Source: Micromonospora solifontis (GTDB lineage Bacteria > Actinomycetota > Actinomycetes > Mycobacteriales > Micromonosporaceae). From it: 64,000 nt of DNA. Positions 15,134 to 22,597 of the stretch are shown here, one piece after another; position 1 is the stretch's first letter, and every line of letters begins with the position of its first letter. The notes under the pieces are model-generated. The model was not told where the DNA came from. It made no database searches and saw only the letters and a list, made by a program, of their open reading frames with translations. The stretch spans positions 1 to 64,000 of the forward strand of contig NZ_RJLN01000001.1 in assembly GCF_003725545.1 (NCBI RefSeq), read 5' to 3'. A program made the position numbers and the translations under genes.

Positions 15134-16165
15134 ATGCGGGCGATCTGGAAAGGAGCGGTGTCGTTCGGCCTGGTGTCGATCGGGGTGAAGGTCTACTCGG
15201 CCACCGAGGAGAAGGACATCCGCTTCCACCAGGTGCACCGCGAGGACGGCGGCCGCATCCGGTACAAGCGCACCTGCCAGGTCTGCGGCGAGGAGGTCAC
15301 CTACGATGACATCGCCAAGGGGTACGACATCGGCGGCGGCGAGATGGTCATCCTCACCGACGAGGACTTCGCCGACCTGCCGCTGACCACCTCGCACGCG
15401 ATCGACGTGCTGGAGTTCGTCCCCGCCGAGCAGGTCGACCCGATCCTCTACAACAAGGCGTACTTCCTCGAGCCGGAGGGCTCGGCCACCAAGCCGTACG
15501 TGCTGCTGCGCGACGCGCTGGCCGACTCGGAGCGGGTGGCCATCGTCAAGGTGGCGCTGCGCCAGCGCGAGCAGCTCGCCACCCTGCGCGTACGCGAGGG
15601 CGTGCTGCTGCTCAACACGATGCTCTGGCCGGACGAGGTACGCCAGCCCGACTTCGGCTTCCTCGACGAGGACCTGAAGGTACGCCCCCCGGAGCTGGCC
15701 ATGGCCAGCTCGCTGATCGACTCGATGGCCGGCGAGTTCGAGCCGGACGCCTTCACCGACGATTACCGGGCGGCGCTGCAGGAGGTCATCGACGCCAAGA
15801 TCGAGGGTCGCGAGGTGGTCCAGCCGGAGGAGGAAGAGGCCGCGCCGGCCGCCGCGGTGGACCTGATGGCCGCGCTGAAGGCGTCGGTCGAGCGGGCTCG
15901 GGCGGCCCGGGGCGAGGCGCCGGCCGGCGGCGGGGCCGAGCCGACCCCGATCTCGGCGGCCCGCTCCGCGCAGAAGGCGGCGAAGAAGGCGCCCGCCAAG
16001 AAGGCCGCCGAGCAGAAGGCCCCGGCCAAGAAGGCCCCCGCGAAGAAGACGGCCGAGAAGAAGGCAGCCGCGAAGAAGGCCGAGCCGGCGAAGAAGAGCG
16101 CCGCCAAGAAGGCCCCGGCGAAGAAGGCGGCCGAGAAGAAGGCCGCCCCCCGCAAGACCGCCTGA
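15134..16165 (+). CDS. ku: Ku protein (NHEJ end-binding)
   Basis: Bacterial Ku homodimer subunit that rings double-strand DNA ends and recruits the ligase. The core (residues 1-255) begins MRAIWKGAVSFGLVSIGVKV and includes the conserved CQVCGEEV pair of cysteines and the YNKAYFLEP bridge block. After about residue 280 a long Lys/Ala/Pro repeat tail (AKKAPAKKAAE units) extends to 343; such tails in other Ku proteins bind DNA non-specifically. ATG at 15134 follows GAGGAGCG. Divergent from the ligase-polymerase pair and followed by a strong hairpin terminator (16172-16219). Confidence 0.95.
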   Translation: MRAIWKGAVSFGLVSIGVKVYSATEEKDIRFHQVHREDGGRIRYKRTCQVCGEEVTYDDIAKGYDIGGGEMVILTDEDFADLPLTTSHAIDVLEFVPAEQVDPILYNKAYFLEPEGSATKPYVLLRDALADSERVAIVKVALRQREQLATLRVREGVLLLNTMLWPDEVRQPDFGFLDEDLKVRPPELAMASSLIDSMAGEFEPDAFTDDYRAALQEVIDAKIEGREVVQPEEEEAAPAAAVDLMAALKASVERARAARGEAPAGGGAEPTPISAARSAQKAAKKAPAKKAAEQKAPAKKAPAKKTAEKKAAAKKAEPAKKSAAKKAPAKKAAEKKAAPRKTA

Positions 16166-16171
16166 GCTGTT

Positions 16172-16219
16172 AGGAAGGGCCCCTTTTAATACGCCAGGCG
16201 TTAAGCGGGGGCCCTTCCT
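16172..16219. terminator. Bidirectional hairpin terminator
   Basis: AGGAAGGGCCCC (16172-16183) pairs with GGGGCCCTTCCT (16208-16219); the loop itself holds a small ACGCC/GGCGT palindrome and a TTTTAAT run. It sits between the convergent Ku and PPOX genes. From memory, close variants are abundant in Micromonospora genomes. Confidence 0.85.
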
Positions 16220-16225
16220 TTCACC

Positions 16226-16618
16226 TCAGCCGCGGCCGAGCTTCTCGGTGGGGGTGATGCGGACGATGACGCGCTCCTCGCCGGGGCGGCGGAACGGGTA
16301 GGTGTCCTGCCCGAGGTACTTCTTCGCCATCCGGTCGATGTGCTCGTCGGCGCCCTCGGTGACGAACTCGGCGGTGCCCTTCACCCAGAGCGTGCGGAAG
16401 TCGTTCGCCTTGTCCGCGATCGACACCGCGACCACCGGGTTCCGGGCCATGTTGACGTACTTCTGCCGGCCCTTGGCGGTGTTGAACACGATGTGCTCGC
16501 CGTCGGTGTCCACCCAGACCGGGGTGACGTGCGGAGTGCCGTCGGCCTCGATGGTGGCCACGTGGGCGAGCTGCGGCTCGGAGAGCAGGGCCAGGTCTTC
16601 TTCGGTGAGGATCGCCAT
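16226..16618 (-). CDS. PPOX-class (probably F420-dependent) oxidoreductase
   Basis: A 130-residue split-barrel flavin/deazaflavin-binding protein. Blocks: LSEPQLAHVATIEADGTPHV (residues 10-29), PVWVDTDGEHIVFNTAKGR (about 31-49) and VVAVSIADKANDFRTLWVKG (about 61-80), the pattern of PPOX class F420-dependent enzymes such as Rv1155. The physiological substrate is unknown. The ATG at 16618 is chosen because homology begins there; the open frame continues upstream over the promoter of the FKBP gene. It ends against the Ku terminator. Confidence 0.85.
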   Translation of the reverse strand: MAILTEEDLALLSEPQLAHVATIEADGTPHVTPVWVDTDGEHIVFNTAKGRQKYVNMARNPVVAVSIADKANDFRTLWVKGTAEFVTEGADEHIDRMAKKYLGQDTYPFRRPGEERVIVRITPTEKLGRG

Positions 16619-16775
16619 GGTCGTGAAACTACTCCCGGAAATCACCGCCGACCCACCTCCTGTCCGATCCGGGCCGGCCGTAGGAGCACTGCGGGCGTCC
16701 GGGCGGGTACCGTGTGCGCTGGCCTCGGCGGCGGCCCGCCGGGGGCGCACCCACCCCACTCAGCAGGGAGTCGAC

Positions 16776-17432
16776 GTGAGCGAGCGCGTGCAGAACCGGT
16801 CCGCGGGCCAGGGCCCGGGCACCAAGGCGGAGCGGCGGCTGGCCGCTCAGCTGGCGGCGAAGAAGGCCGCCGAGGCGCGGCGTCGGCGGCAGTCGATGCT
16901 CGGCGCGTTCGTCGGTGTCCTGGCCGTGGCCGCCCTGATCGGCGGCATCGTCTGGCTCAACAACGGCGACGACGACAAGAAGCCCGCGGCCGACGCCAGC
17001 CCGTCGGCCAGCTCGATCGTCGAGCCCAGCGTGGCCGCCCCCGCGCTGCCCGAGGGCGCCGACCCGGCGCTGGCCACCCGCCCGAAGGTCGAGGCGGGCA
17101 AGGGTGAGCTGAAGAAGCTCACGGTGACCACCCTGATCAAGGGCACCGGCCCGGCGGTCAAGAAGGGCCAGCAGATCACCACCAACTACGTGGGTGTGTT
17201 CTACAAGGACGGCAAGGAGTTCGACGCCTCCTGGAACAACGGCTCGCCGGCCACCTTCCCGATCGGCGTCGGGCAGGTCATCCCGGGCTGGGACCAGGGC
17301 CTGGTCGGGGTGCCGGTGGGCAGCCGGGTGCAGCTGGACATCCCGGCCGCGCTGGCGTACGGCAACGACGCGTCGGGCGGCCGCCCGGCCGGTCCGCTGC
17401 GCTTCGTGGTGGACGTGCTCGCCGCGCAGTAG
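16776..17432 (+). CDS. Membrane-anchored FKBP-type peptidyl-prolyl isomerase
   Basis: A 218-residue protein. Basic, Ala-rich cytoplasmic N-terminus (1-40), one transmembrane helix (about 43-62, LGAFVGVLAVAALIGGIVWL), a Ser/Pro/Asp linker, then an FKBP domain (about 120-218) with TNYVGVFYKDGKEFDASW, VIPGWDQGLVGVPVGSRVQL and IPAALAYGN. It should catalyse proline isomerisation of exported proteins outside the membrane. GTG at 16776 has a good GGGAG site. The next gene begins 56 bp downstream on the same strand. Confidence 0.92.
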   Translation: MSERVQNRSAGQGPGTKAERRLAAQLAAKKAAEARRRRQSMLGAFVGVLAVAALIGGIVWLNNGDDDKKPAADASPSASSIVEPSVAAPALPEGADPALATRPKVEAGKGELKKLTVTTLIKGTGPAVKKGQQITTNYVGVFYKDGKEFDASWNNGSPATFPIGVGQVIPGWDQGLVGVPVGSRVQLDIPAALAYGNDASGGRPAGPLRFVVDVLAAQ

Positions 17433-17488
17433 GTCACAGAGGGCTTCCGCCCGTTCACCCACCGGCAGTAGGTTCATGGTCATCGCGG

Positions 17489-18409
17489 GTGGCCCCCACC
17501 CGCGACGACCTGACCGAGCCGGAGGTGCACGTGGCGGCGTTGGACGACCCCGGGTTCGCCCGGGTGATGTGGACGCTCTTCGAGCCGGTCCACGCGGTGA
17601 CCTACTTCCACCCGCGCGCCCGCGCCGCCTACGAGGCGGTCGGGCTGCGCGGCTACTGGCGGGGCTACTTCGCCGGCCGGGCGGCCCCGCTCGGCCCGGT
17701 CGACGCGCCGGCCGTGATCGCCGCGTTCTTCAGCTTCGCGCCGCCGATGGTGGCCCGGGCCCTGCCCTCGGTGTGGCGGCTGGCCACCCCGGAGGAGGCG
17801 CTGCGTGCCCGGCTCACCGGCGCGGTGCAGGCGCTCGCCGAGTTCACCTACGAGCTGCCCGAGGCGCACCTGGTGGAGGCGGCCGAGCTGCTGGAGGAGG
17901 CGGCCGGCCGGGTCGAGATCGCCGGCCGGGTGCTCGGCGCGGTCAACGCCGCCCTGCCCCGGGGCGAGTACCCGCTGGCCCGGCTCTGGCAGGCCGCCAC
18001 CACGCTGCGCGAGCACCGCGGCGACGGGCACGTGGCGGCGCTGGTCACCACCGGGCTGGACCCGCTCGAGGTGGTCGCCTGGCGGTGCCGGGTCGACCAG
18101 TCCCGCGAGTTCCACCAGCGGGCCCGCGGCTGGACCGACCAGGAGTGGGTCGCCGCCGAGCGGCGGCTGATCGACAAGGGCTGGCTGACCGCCGACGGCG
18201 AGCCGACCGAGCACGGCACCGCGACGTTCCGGGCCGTCGAGGAGGCCACGGACCGGGCCGCCGCCGGCCCGTGGCGGGCGCTGGGCGAGGAGGGTACGGC
18301 GCGGGTACGGGAGCTGTTGGAGCCGATCGCGACCCGGTGCCGCACCATCATCCCGCCGCAGGCCCCGATCGGGTTGCCCGCGCAGCGCTCGGCGTCCCCG
18401 ACCGGCTGA
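17489..18409 (+). CDS. SCO6745 family protein
   Basis: A 306-residue soluble protein of the actinobacterial SCO6745/SalK-like family: VMWTLFEPVHAVTYFHPRAR near the start, VGLRGYWRGYFAGRAAPLGP (about 50-70) and FFSFAPPMVARALPSVW (about 80-96). The C-terminal third has a winged-helix-like block (WTDQEWVAAERRLIDKGWL, TEHGTATFRAVEEATD), as in MarR-type proteins. Function in the family is unknown. GTG start at 17489. Followed by the HAD hydrolase at 38 bp. Confidence 0.8.
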   Translation: MAPTRDDLTEPEVHVAALDDPGFARVMWTLFEPVHAVTYFHPRARAAYEAVGLRGYWRGYFAGRAAPLGPVDAPAVIAAFFSFAPPMVARALPSVWRLATPEEALRARLTGAVQALAEFTYELPEAHLVEAAELLEEAAGRVEIAGRVLGAVNAALPRGEYPLARLWQAATTLREHRGDGHVAALVTTGLDPLEVVAWRCRVDQSREFHQRARGWTDQEWVAAERRLIDKGWLTADGEPTEHGTATFRAVEEATDRAAAGPWRALGEEGTARVRELLEPIATRCRTIIPPQAPIGLPAQRSASPTG

Positions 18410-18447
18410 CCCCCGCGGGTGGCGGCCGGTGCGGCAGGATGGGCCGC

Positions 18448-19101
18448 ATGGTGGATGCGGTGCTCTTCGACCTGGACGGCGTGATCGTCGACTCCGAGCC
18501 GGTCTGGGAGGAGGTCCGGCGGTCGTACGTGGCCGCGCACGGCGGCACCTGGCGGCCGGACACCCAGCGCCGGCTGATGGGGATGAGCACCGGCGAGTGG
18601 GCCGCGTACCTCAGCGGCGAGCTGGGCGTCGACCGCTCGGCCGAGCAGGTCGCCGCCGAGGTGGTGGCGGAGATGAGCCGGCGGTACGCGGAACGCGTAC
18701 CCCTGATCGACGACGCGGACACGGTGGTGCGCCGGATGGCCGCGCGGTGGCCGCTGGGGCTGGCCAGCTCCTCCCCCACCCGGCTGATCGCGGCGGCGCT
18801 GGCCGCGACGGGCCTGGGCGACGCCTTCGGCGCCACGCTCTCCACCGAGGAGACCGCCCGGGGCAAGCCGGCGCCGGACGTCTGGCTGGCGGTGGCGGAC
18901 CGGCTCGGCGTGGATCCCGCCCGGTGCGTGGCCGTCGAGGACTCTTCGAACGGGGTCCGCTCGGCGGCGGCGGCCGGGATGCGGGTGGTGGCGGTGCCGC
19001 ACGGGTCGTACCCGCTGGACCCGGACGCCGAGCGGCTCGCGACGGTGCTGCTGCCCTCGATCGACGCGCTCGACCCGGACGTGGTGGAGTGGCTCGGCTG
19101 A
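18448..19101 (+). CDS. HAD-family hydrolase (beta-phosphoglucomutase/2-deoxyglucose-6-P phosphatase type)
   Basis: A 217-residue HAD enzyme with motif I VLFDLDGVIVDSEPVWEE (residues 5-22; Asp nucleophile and general acid Asp), motif II LASSS (about 109-113), Lys in GKPAPDVWL (about 145-153) and motif IV AVEDSSNGVRSAAAAGM. The pattern DGVIVDSEP is that of the sugar-phosphate phosphatase/phosphomutase group; the substrate is open. ATG at 18448; another ATG three codons earlier (18439) is possible. It lies 41 bp before the dehydrogenase gene, perhaps one transcript. Confidence 0.88.
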   Translation: MVDAVLFDLDGVIVDSEPVWEEVRRSYVAAHGGTWRPDTQRRLMGMSTGEWAAYLSGELGVDRSAEQVAAEVVAEMSRRYAERVPLIDDADTVVRRMAARWPLGLASSSPTRLIAAALAATGLGDAFGATLSTEETARGKPAPDVWLAVADRLGVDPARCVAVEDSSNGVRSAAAAGMRVVAVPHGSYPLDPDAERLATVLLPSIDALDPDVVEWLG

Positions 19102-19142
19102 ACCGCCTCCCCGGCCGCTCCGGCCCGCCTACGGTCGGTGAC

Positions 19143-20279
19143 ATGAAGGCTGTGGTGTACCAGGGGCCGCACGACGTCGCGGTGAACGAGGTCGAGGATC
19201 CGCGGATCGAGGACCCGAACGACGTCATCGTCAAGATCACCACGACCGCGATCTGCGGCTCCGACCTGCACATGTACGAGGGCCGGACGACCGCCGAGCC
19301 GGGCATCGTCTTCGGCCACGAGAACATGGGCGTGATCGTCGAGACCGGCCCGGGTGTGGTGAGTTTGCGCAAGGGCGACCGGGTGTCCATGCCGTTCAAC
19401 GTGGCGTGCGGGTTCTGCCGGAACTGCCGGGAGGGGAAGACCGGCTTCTGCCTCACGGTCAACCCGGGCTTCGCCGGCGGAGCGTACGGCTACGTGTCGA
19501 TGGGTCCGTACCGGGGTGGGCAGGCCGAGTACCTGCGGGTGCCGTTCGCCGACTTCAACTGCCTGAAGCTGCCCCCGGGCCCCGAACACGAGAACGACTT
19601 CGCGATGCTCGCCGACATCTTCCCCACCGGCTACCACGGGGTGGCGATGACCGGGCTGCGTCCCGGCGAGAACATCACCGTGATGGGCGGCGGGCCGGTG
19701 GGGCTGATGGCCGCGTACTCGGCGCTGCTGATGGGGGCCGCCGAGGTGTTCGTGGTGGACCGGGTGCCGGACCGGCTGCGGCTGGCCGAGTCGATCGGCG
19801 CGACCCCGGTCGACTTCACCAAGGGCGACCCGGTCGAGCAGATCAAGGAGCGGACCGACGGGGTGGGCACCGACAAGGGCGTGGACGCGGTGGGCTACCA
19901 GGCGTCCGCCCCGAGCGGCGAGGAGCAGCCCGCCCGGGTGCTGAACAGCCTCATCGACGTGGTCCGGCCGACCGGCGCGATCGGCGTGGTGGGGCTCTAC
20001 CTGGCCGAGGACCCCGGTGCCCCCGACGAGCACTCGGCCCGCGGCGAGCTGCTGGTCAAGATGGGCAAGCTCTTCGAGAAGGGCCTGCGGATGGGGACCG
20101 GGCAGGCCAACGTCAAGGCGTACAACGAGTACCTGCGCAACCTGATCGTGGCGGGGCGCGCGGAACCCGGCTTCGTGGTGAGCAAGGAGCTGCCGCTGGA
20201 CGCGGCGCCGGAGGCGTACCAGCATTTCGACCGGCGCGAGCCGGGCTATTCGAAGGTGGTGCTCAAGCCGGGCGGCTGA
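19143..20279 (+). CDS. Zinc alcohol dehydrogenase, glutathione-independent formaldehyde dehydrogenase-like
   Basis: A 378-residue medium-chain dehydrogenase. Catalytic zinc site: ICGSDLHMYEG and GHENMG (residues 37-66); structural-zinc-like Cys cluster CGFCRNCREGKTGFC (about 88-102); NAD-binding VMGGGPVGLMAAYSA (about 180-194) with Asp at the end of the next strand (VVDRV), so NAD rather than NADP. The long insertion with GEEQPARVLNSLIDVVRPTG is typical of the glutathione-independent formaldehyde dehydrogenase subgroup. Substrate is not proven. ATG at 19143, in line with the HAD gene upstream. Confidence 0.88.
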   Translation: MKAVVYQGPHDVAVNEVEDPRIEDPNDVIVKITTTAICGSDLHMYEGRTTAEPGIVFGHENMGVIVETGPGVVSLRKGDRVSMPFNVACGFCRNCREGKTGFCLTVNPGFAGGAYGYVSMGPYRGGQAEYLRVPFADFNCLKLPPGPEHENDFAMLADIFPTGYHGVAMTGLRPGENITVMGGGPVGLMAAYSALLMGAAEVFVVDRVPDRLRLAESIGATPVDFTKGDPVEQIKERTDGVGTDKGVDAVGYQASAPSGEEQPARVLNSLIDVVRPTGAIGVVGLYLAEDPGAPDEHSARGELLVKMGKLFEKGLRMGTGQANVKAYNEYLRNLIVAGRAEPGFVVSKELPLDAAPEAYQHFDRREPGYSKVVLKPGG

Positions 20280-20284
20280 ACGAC

Positions 20285-20313
20285 TTGCTCCTGACGCGAC
20301 GTCAGGTCATAGC
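20285..20313 (+). promoter_or_regulatory. MerR-type operator-promoter
   Basis: CTGACGCGACGTCAG (20291-20305) is a 6+3+6 palindrome lying directly after a TTGCTC -35-like box, 57 bp before the MerR-family gene. MerR/TipA regulators bind such palindromes between -35 and -10; this gene is probably autoregulated. Confidence 0.6.
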
Positions 20314-20361
20314 GTCGGTCCCCGTCGCCGCAGGGCGCGGTGACGCGAGAGGAAGTGGGAC

Positions 20362-21111
20362 GTGGCGTCCACCTGGCGGATCGGCGAGCTGTGCCGGCGT
20401 ACCGGGCTGACCGTCCGGACCCTGCACCACTGGGACCACGTGGGGCTGCTGCGGCCCTCCGCGCGCACCTCGACCGGGCACCGGCTCTACGACGAGCGGG
20501 ACGTGGACCGGCTGTACCGGATCGTCGCGCTGCGCGAGCTGGGCCTGCCGCTGGAGACCATCGGCGCGCTGCTGGACCGTGACGGCACGGGTGCGCCGGC
20601 ACTGGCCGAGTTGCTCGGCGAGCACCTGGCCCATGTGGAACGGCAGCTCGCCGCGCTCGGCGGGCTGCGCGACCGGCTGGCCGCGCTGGTGCCGGCCGTA
20701 CGCGCCGCCGGGGGCGCCCCGTCCGTCGACCTGCTCGCCCTGATCCAGGAGGTGACCACGGTGGACGACACCATCAGGAACTACTTCACCGAGGAGCAGC
20801 TCGCCGCGTTGGCGCAGCGGCGGGAACGGCTCGGCGAGGACGCGGTCCGCGGCGTACAGGAGGAGTGGCCGCGGCTGATCGCCCAGGTCCAGGCGGAACT
20901 GGACGCCGGGACCGACCCGGCGGAGCCCCGGGTACGGGCGCTGGCGCAGCGCTGGATGGAGCTGCTGGAGGCGTTCCACGGCGGGGACCCGGGGCTGCGG
21001 GACTCGCTCTACCGGATGCAGGCGGAGAACAGCACGGAGATCGCCCAGCAGTTCGGCGGCCCGTCCCCGGAGCTGATCGACTACGTGAAGCGGTCGGCCA
21101 CAGCCGGCTGA
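20362..21111 (+). CDS. MerR-family regulator with TipAS-like drug-binding domain
   Basis: A 249-residue regulator. The N-terminal winged helix-turn-helix (WRIGELCRRTGLTVRTLHHW, then RPSARTSTGHRLYDERDVDR) is MerR-type; a coiled-coil dimer helix follows (about 75-115). The C-terminal part (about 130-249, NYFTEEQLAALAQRRERLGE to LIDYVKRS) matches the TipAS antibiotic-recognition domain, which in Streptomyces TipAL binds thiopeptides. GTG at 20362 follows GAGAGGAAG. The palindrome at 20291 suggests autoregulation. The quinone-oxidoreductase gene downstream is a possible target but separated by a terminator. Confidence 0.88.
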   Translation: MASTWRIGELCRRTGLTVRTLHHWDHVGLLRPSARTSTGHRLYDERDVDRLYRIVALRELGLPLETIGALLDRDGTGAPALAELLGEHLAHVERQLAALGGLRDRLAALVPAVRAAGGAPSVDLLALIQEVTTVDDTIRNYFTEEQLAALAQRRERLGEDAVRGVQEEWPRLIAQVQAELDAGTDPAEPRVRALAQRWMELLEAFHGGDPGLRDSLYRMQAENSTEIAQQFGGPSPELIDYVKRSATAG

Positions 21112-21162
21112 GCCCCGCGGCCCCCCGCGCCCCGCACCACCCCGGCAGCGAGGGGCCAGTTT

Positions 21163-21208
21163 CAGGGAAAGAGTGGCCTCGCCTGCTCGTGAGGCCACTC
21201 TTTCCCTG
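21163..21208. terminator. Strong hairpin, 18-bp perfect stem
   Basis: CAGGGAAAGAGTGGCCTC (21163-21180) pairs perfectly with 21191-21208 around a 10-nt loop. It stands 51 bp behind the MerR-type gene, so it should end that transcript. The same kind of motif recurs in related genomes (recollection, not checked). Confidence 0.8.
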
Positions 21209-21401
21209 GAATAGCGCGGATTTTGGGCGTGGCGGGCCCGCGGGTGGGGGCCGGCGATCGACCACCGGTACGTCCCACATGCCGGCCTCCTGTCGCCGAC
21301 TACCGGGTTGTACGTTTCCCAGGGACGGCCGGATCGGAATGATCAGGGAGCGGCCGGGTAGCGCACCCGGTGGCGCACGTGGTGACGGCGAGGGGACGGC
21401 G

Positions 21402-22418
21402 ATGAAGGCGATCGTGTACGAGCGCAACGGAGACGCCTCGGTGCTCCAGTTGGCCGAGCGGCCCGTGCCGGAGCCGGGCCCGGGCGAGGTGCTGGTGCGG
21501 GTGGCGGTGGCCGGGGTGAACCCGACGGACTGGAAGGCCCGGCACAACTGGCCGCTGCCGGAGGGCTGGCAGATCCCGGGTCAGGACGGCGCGGGCGTGA
21601 TCGAGGCGGTCGGCGAGGGCGTCGACCAGATCCTGATCGGCTCGCGGGTGTGGCTCTGGGAGGCGGCCTGGCAGCGGCCCTGGGGCACGGCCACGGAGTA
21701 CACGGTGGTTCCGGTGCGGCACACGGTCCGGCTGGGGTCCGCCTCGTTCGACCTGGGCGCCTGTCTGGGCATCCCGTTCATGACCGCGCACCGCTGCCTG
21801 ACCGCTGGCGAGTTCATGCCGGACAAGCTGCACGCGGGCGCGCTGAGCGATCACGTGGTGCTGGTGCAGGGCGGGGCGGGTGCGGTGGGCAACGCGGCGA
21901 TCCAGCTCGCGCGTTGGGCCGACGCCTGCGTGATCACCACGGTGAGCACCCCGGAGAAGGCGCAGCTCGCGGCAGCGGCCGGCGCCGACTTCGTGATCAA
22001 CTACCGGGAGCAGGACATGGTCGAGGAGGTCCGCAAGATCGCGCCCGACGGGGTGCACACGATCGTCGAGGTCTCCGCCGCCCGCAACGCCGCCTACGAC
22101 GTGCAGATCCTGCGGACCGGCGGGGCGGTCTGCGTCTACGCGGACGACGGCGGTGACCAGGTGACCCTGCCGATCCGGCCGCTGATGGTGCCGAACGCCC
22201 GCTGGCAGTTCGTCCTGATCTACACCGCGCCGAAGGCCGCGAAGGCGCAGGCGGTGACCGACATCGCGGCGGCGGTGGCACAGGGCGCGATCCGGGTCGG
22301 CGAGGAGGGCGGCCTGCCGCTGCACCACTACTCGCTGGCGACGACCGCGGCGGCGCACCAGGCGGTGCAGGACGGCGCGGTCGGCAAGGTGCTGGTGTCC
22401 ACGAGCGAGGCCGGATAA
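21402..22418 (+). CDS. NADPH:quinone oxidoreductase-like (MDR family, zinc-free)
   Basis: A 338-residue medium-chain reductase of the quinone reductase/zeta-crystallin type: MKAIVYERNGDASVLQLAER at the start, GVNPTDWKAR (about 39-48), PGQDGAGVIEAVGEGV, and the cofactor site VLVQGGAGAVGNAAIQLARW (about 151-170). The catalytic-zinc Cys/His set of alcohol dehydrogenases is missing, fitting the quinone reductase group. A strong site (GAGGGGA) precedes the ATG at 21402. The gene stands alone between two terminator-like regions. Confidence 0.88.
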   Translation: MKAIVYERNGDASVLQLAERPVPEPGPGEVLVRVAVAGVNPTDWKARHNWPLPEGWQIPGQDGAGVIEAVGEGVDQILIGSRVWLWEAAWQRPWGTATEYTVVPVRHTVRLGSASFDLGACLGIPFMTAHRCLTAGEFMPDKLHAGALSDHVVLVQGGAGAVGNAAIQLARWADACVITTVSTPEKAQLAAAAGADFVINYREQDMVEEVRKIAPDGVHTIVEVSAARNAAYDVQILRTGGAVCVYADDGGDQVTLPIRPLMVPNARWQFVLIYTAPKAAKAQAVTDIAAAVAQGAIRVGEEGGLPLHHYSLATTAAAHQAVQDGAVGKVLVSTSEAG

Positions 22419-22597
22419 CGCGAAACGGATTTCTCCGACATCAGGACAGAGGCGAACAAGTTTCGCGAGAATGACTGTGCGGGTCGCCCCGCATGGACGG
22501 GCGGCCCCGGCGCGGTGCGAACGCCGGGGCCGCCCTCTGGGGAGGGATGCTTGAAAGCTTGTCCCTACCCGTGTTGGCGACGGTACGCCGGAAAGTG

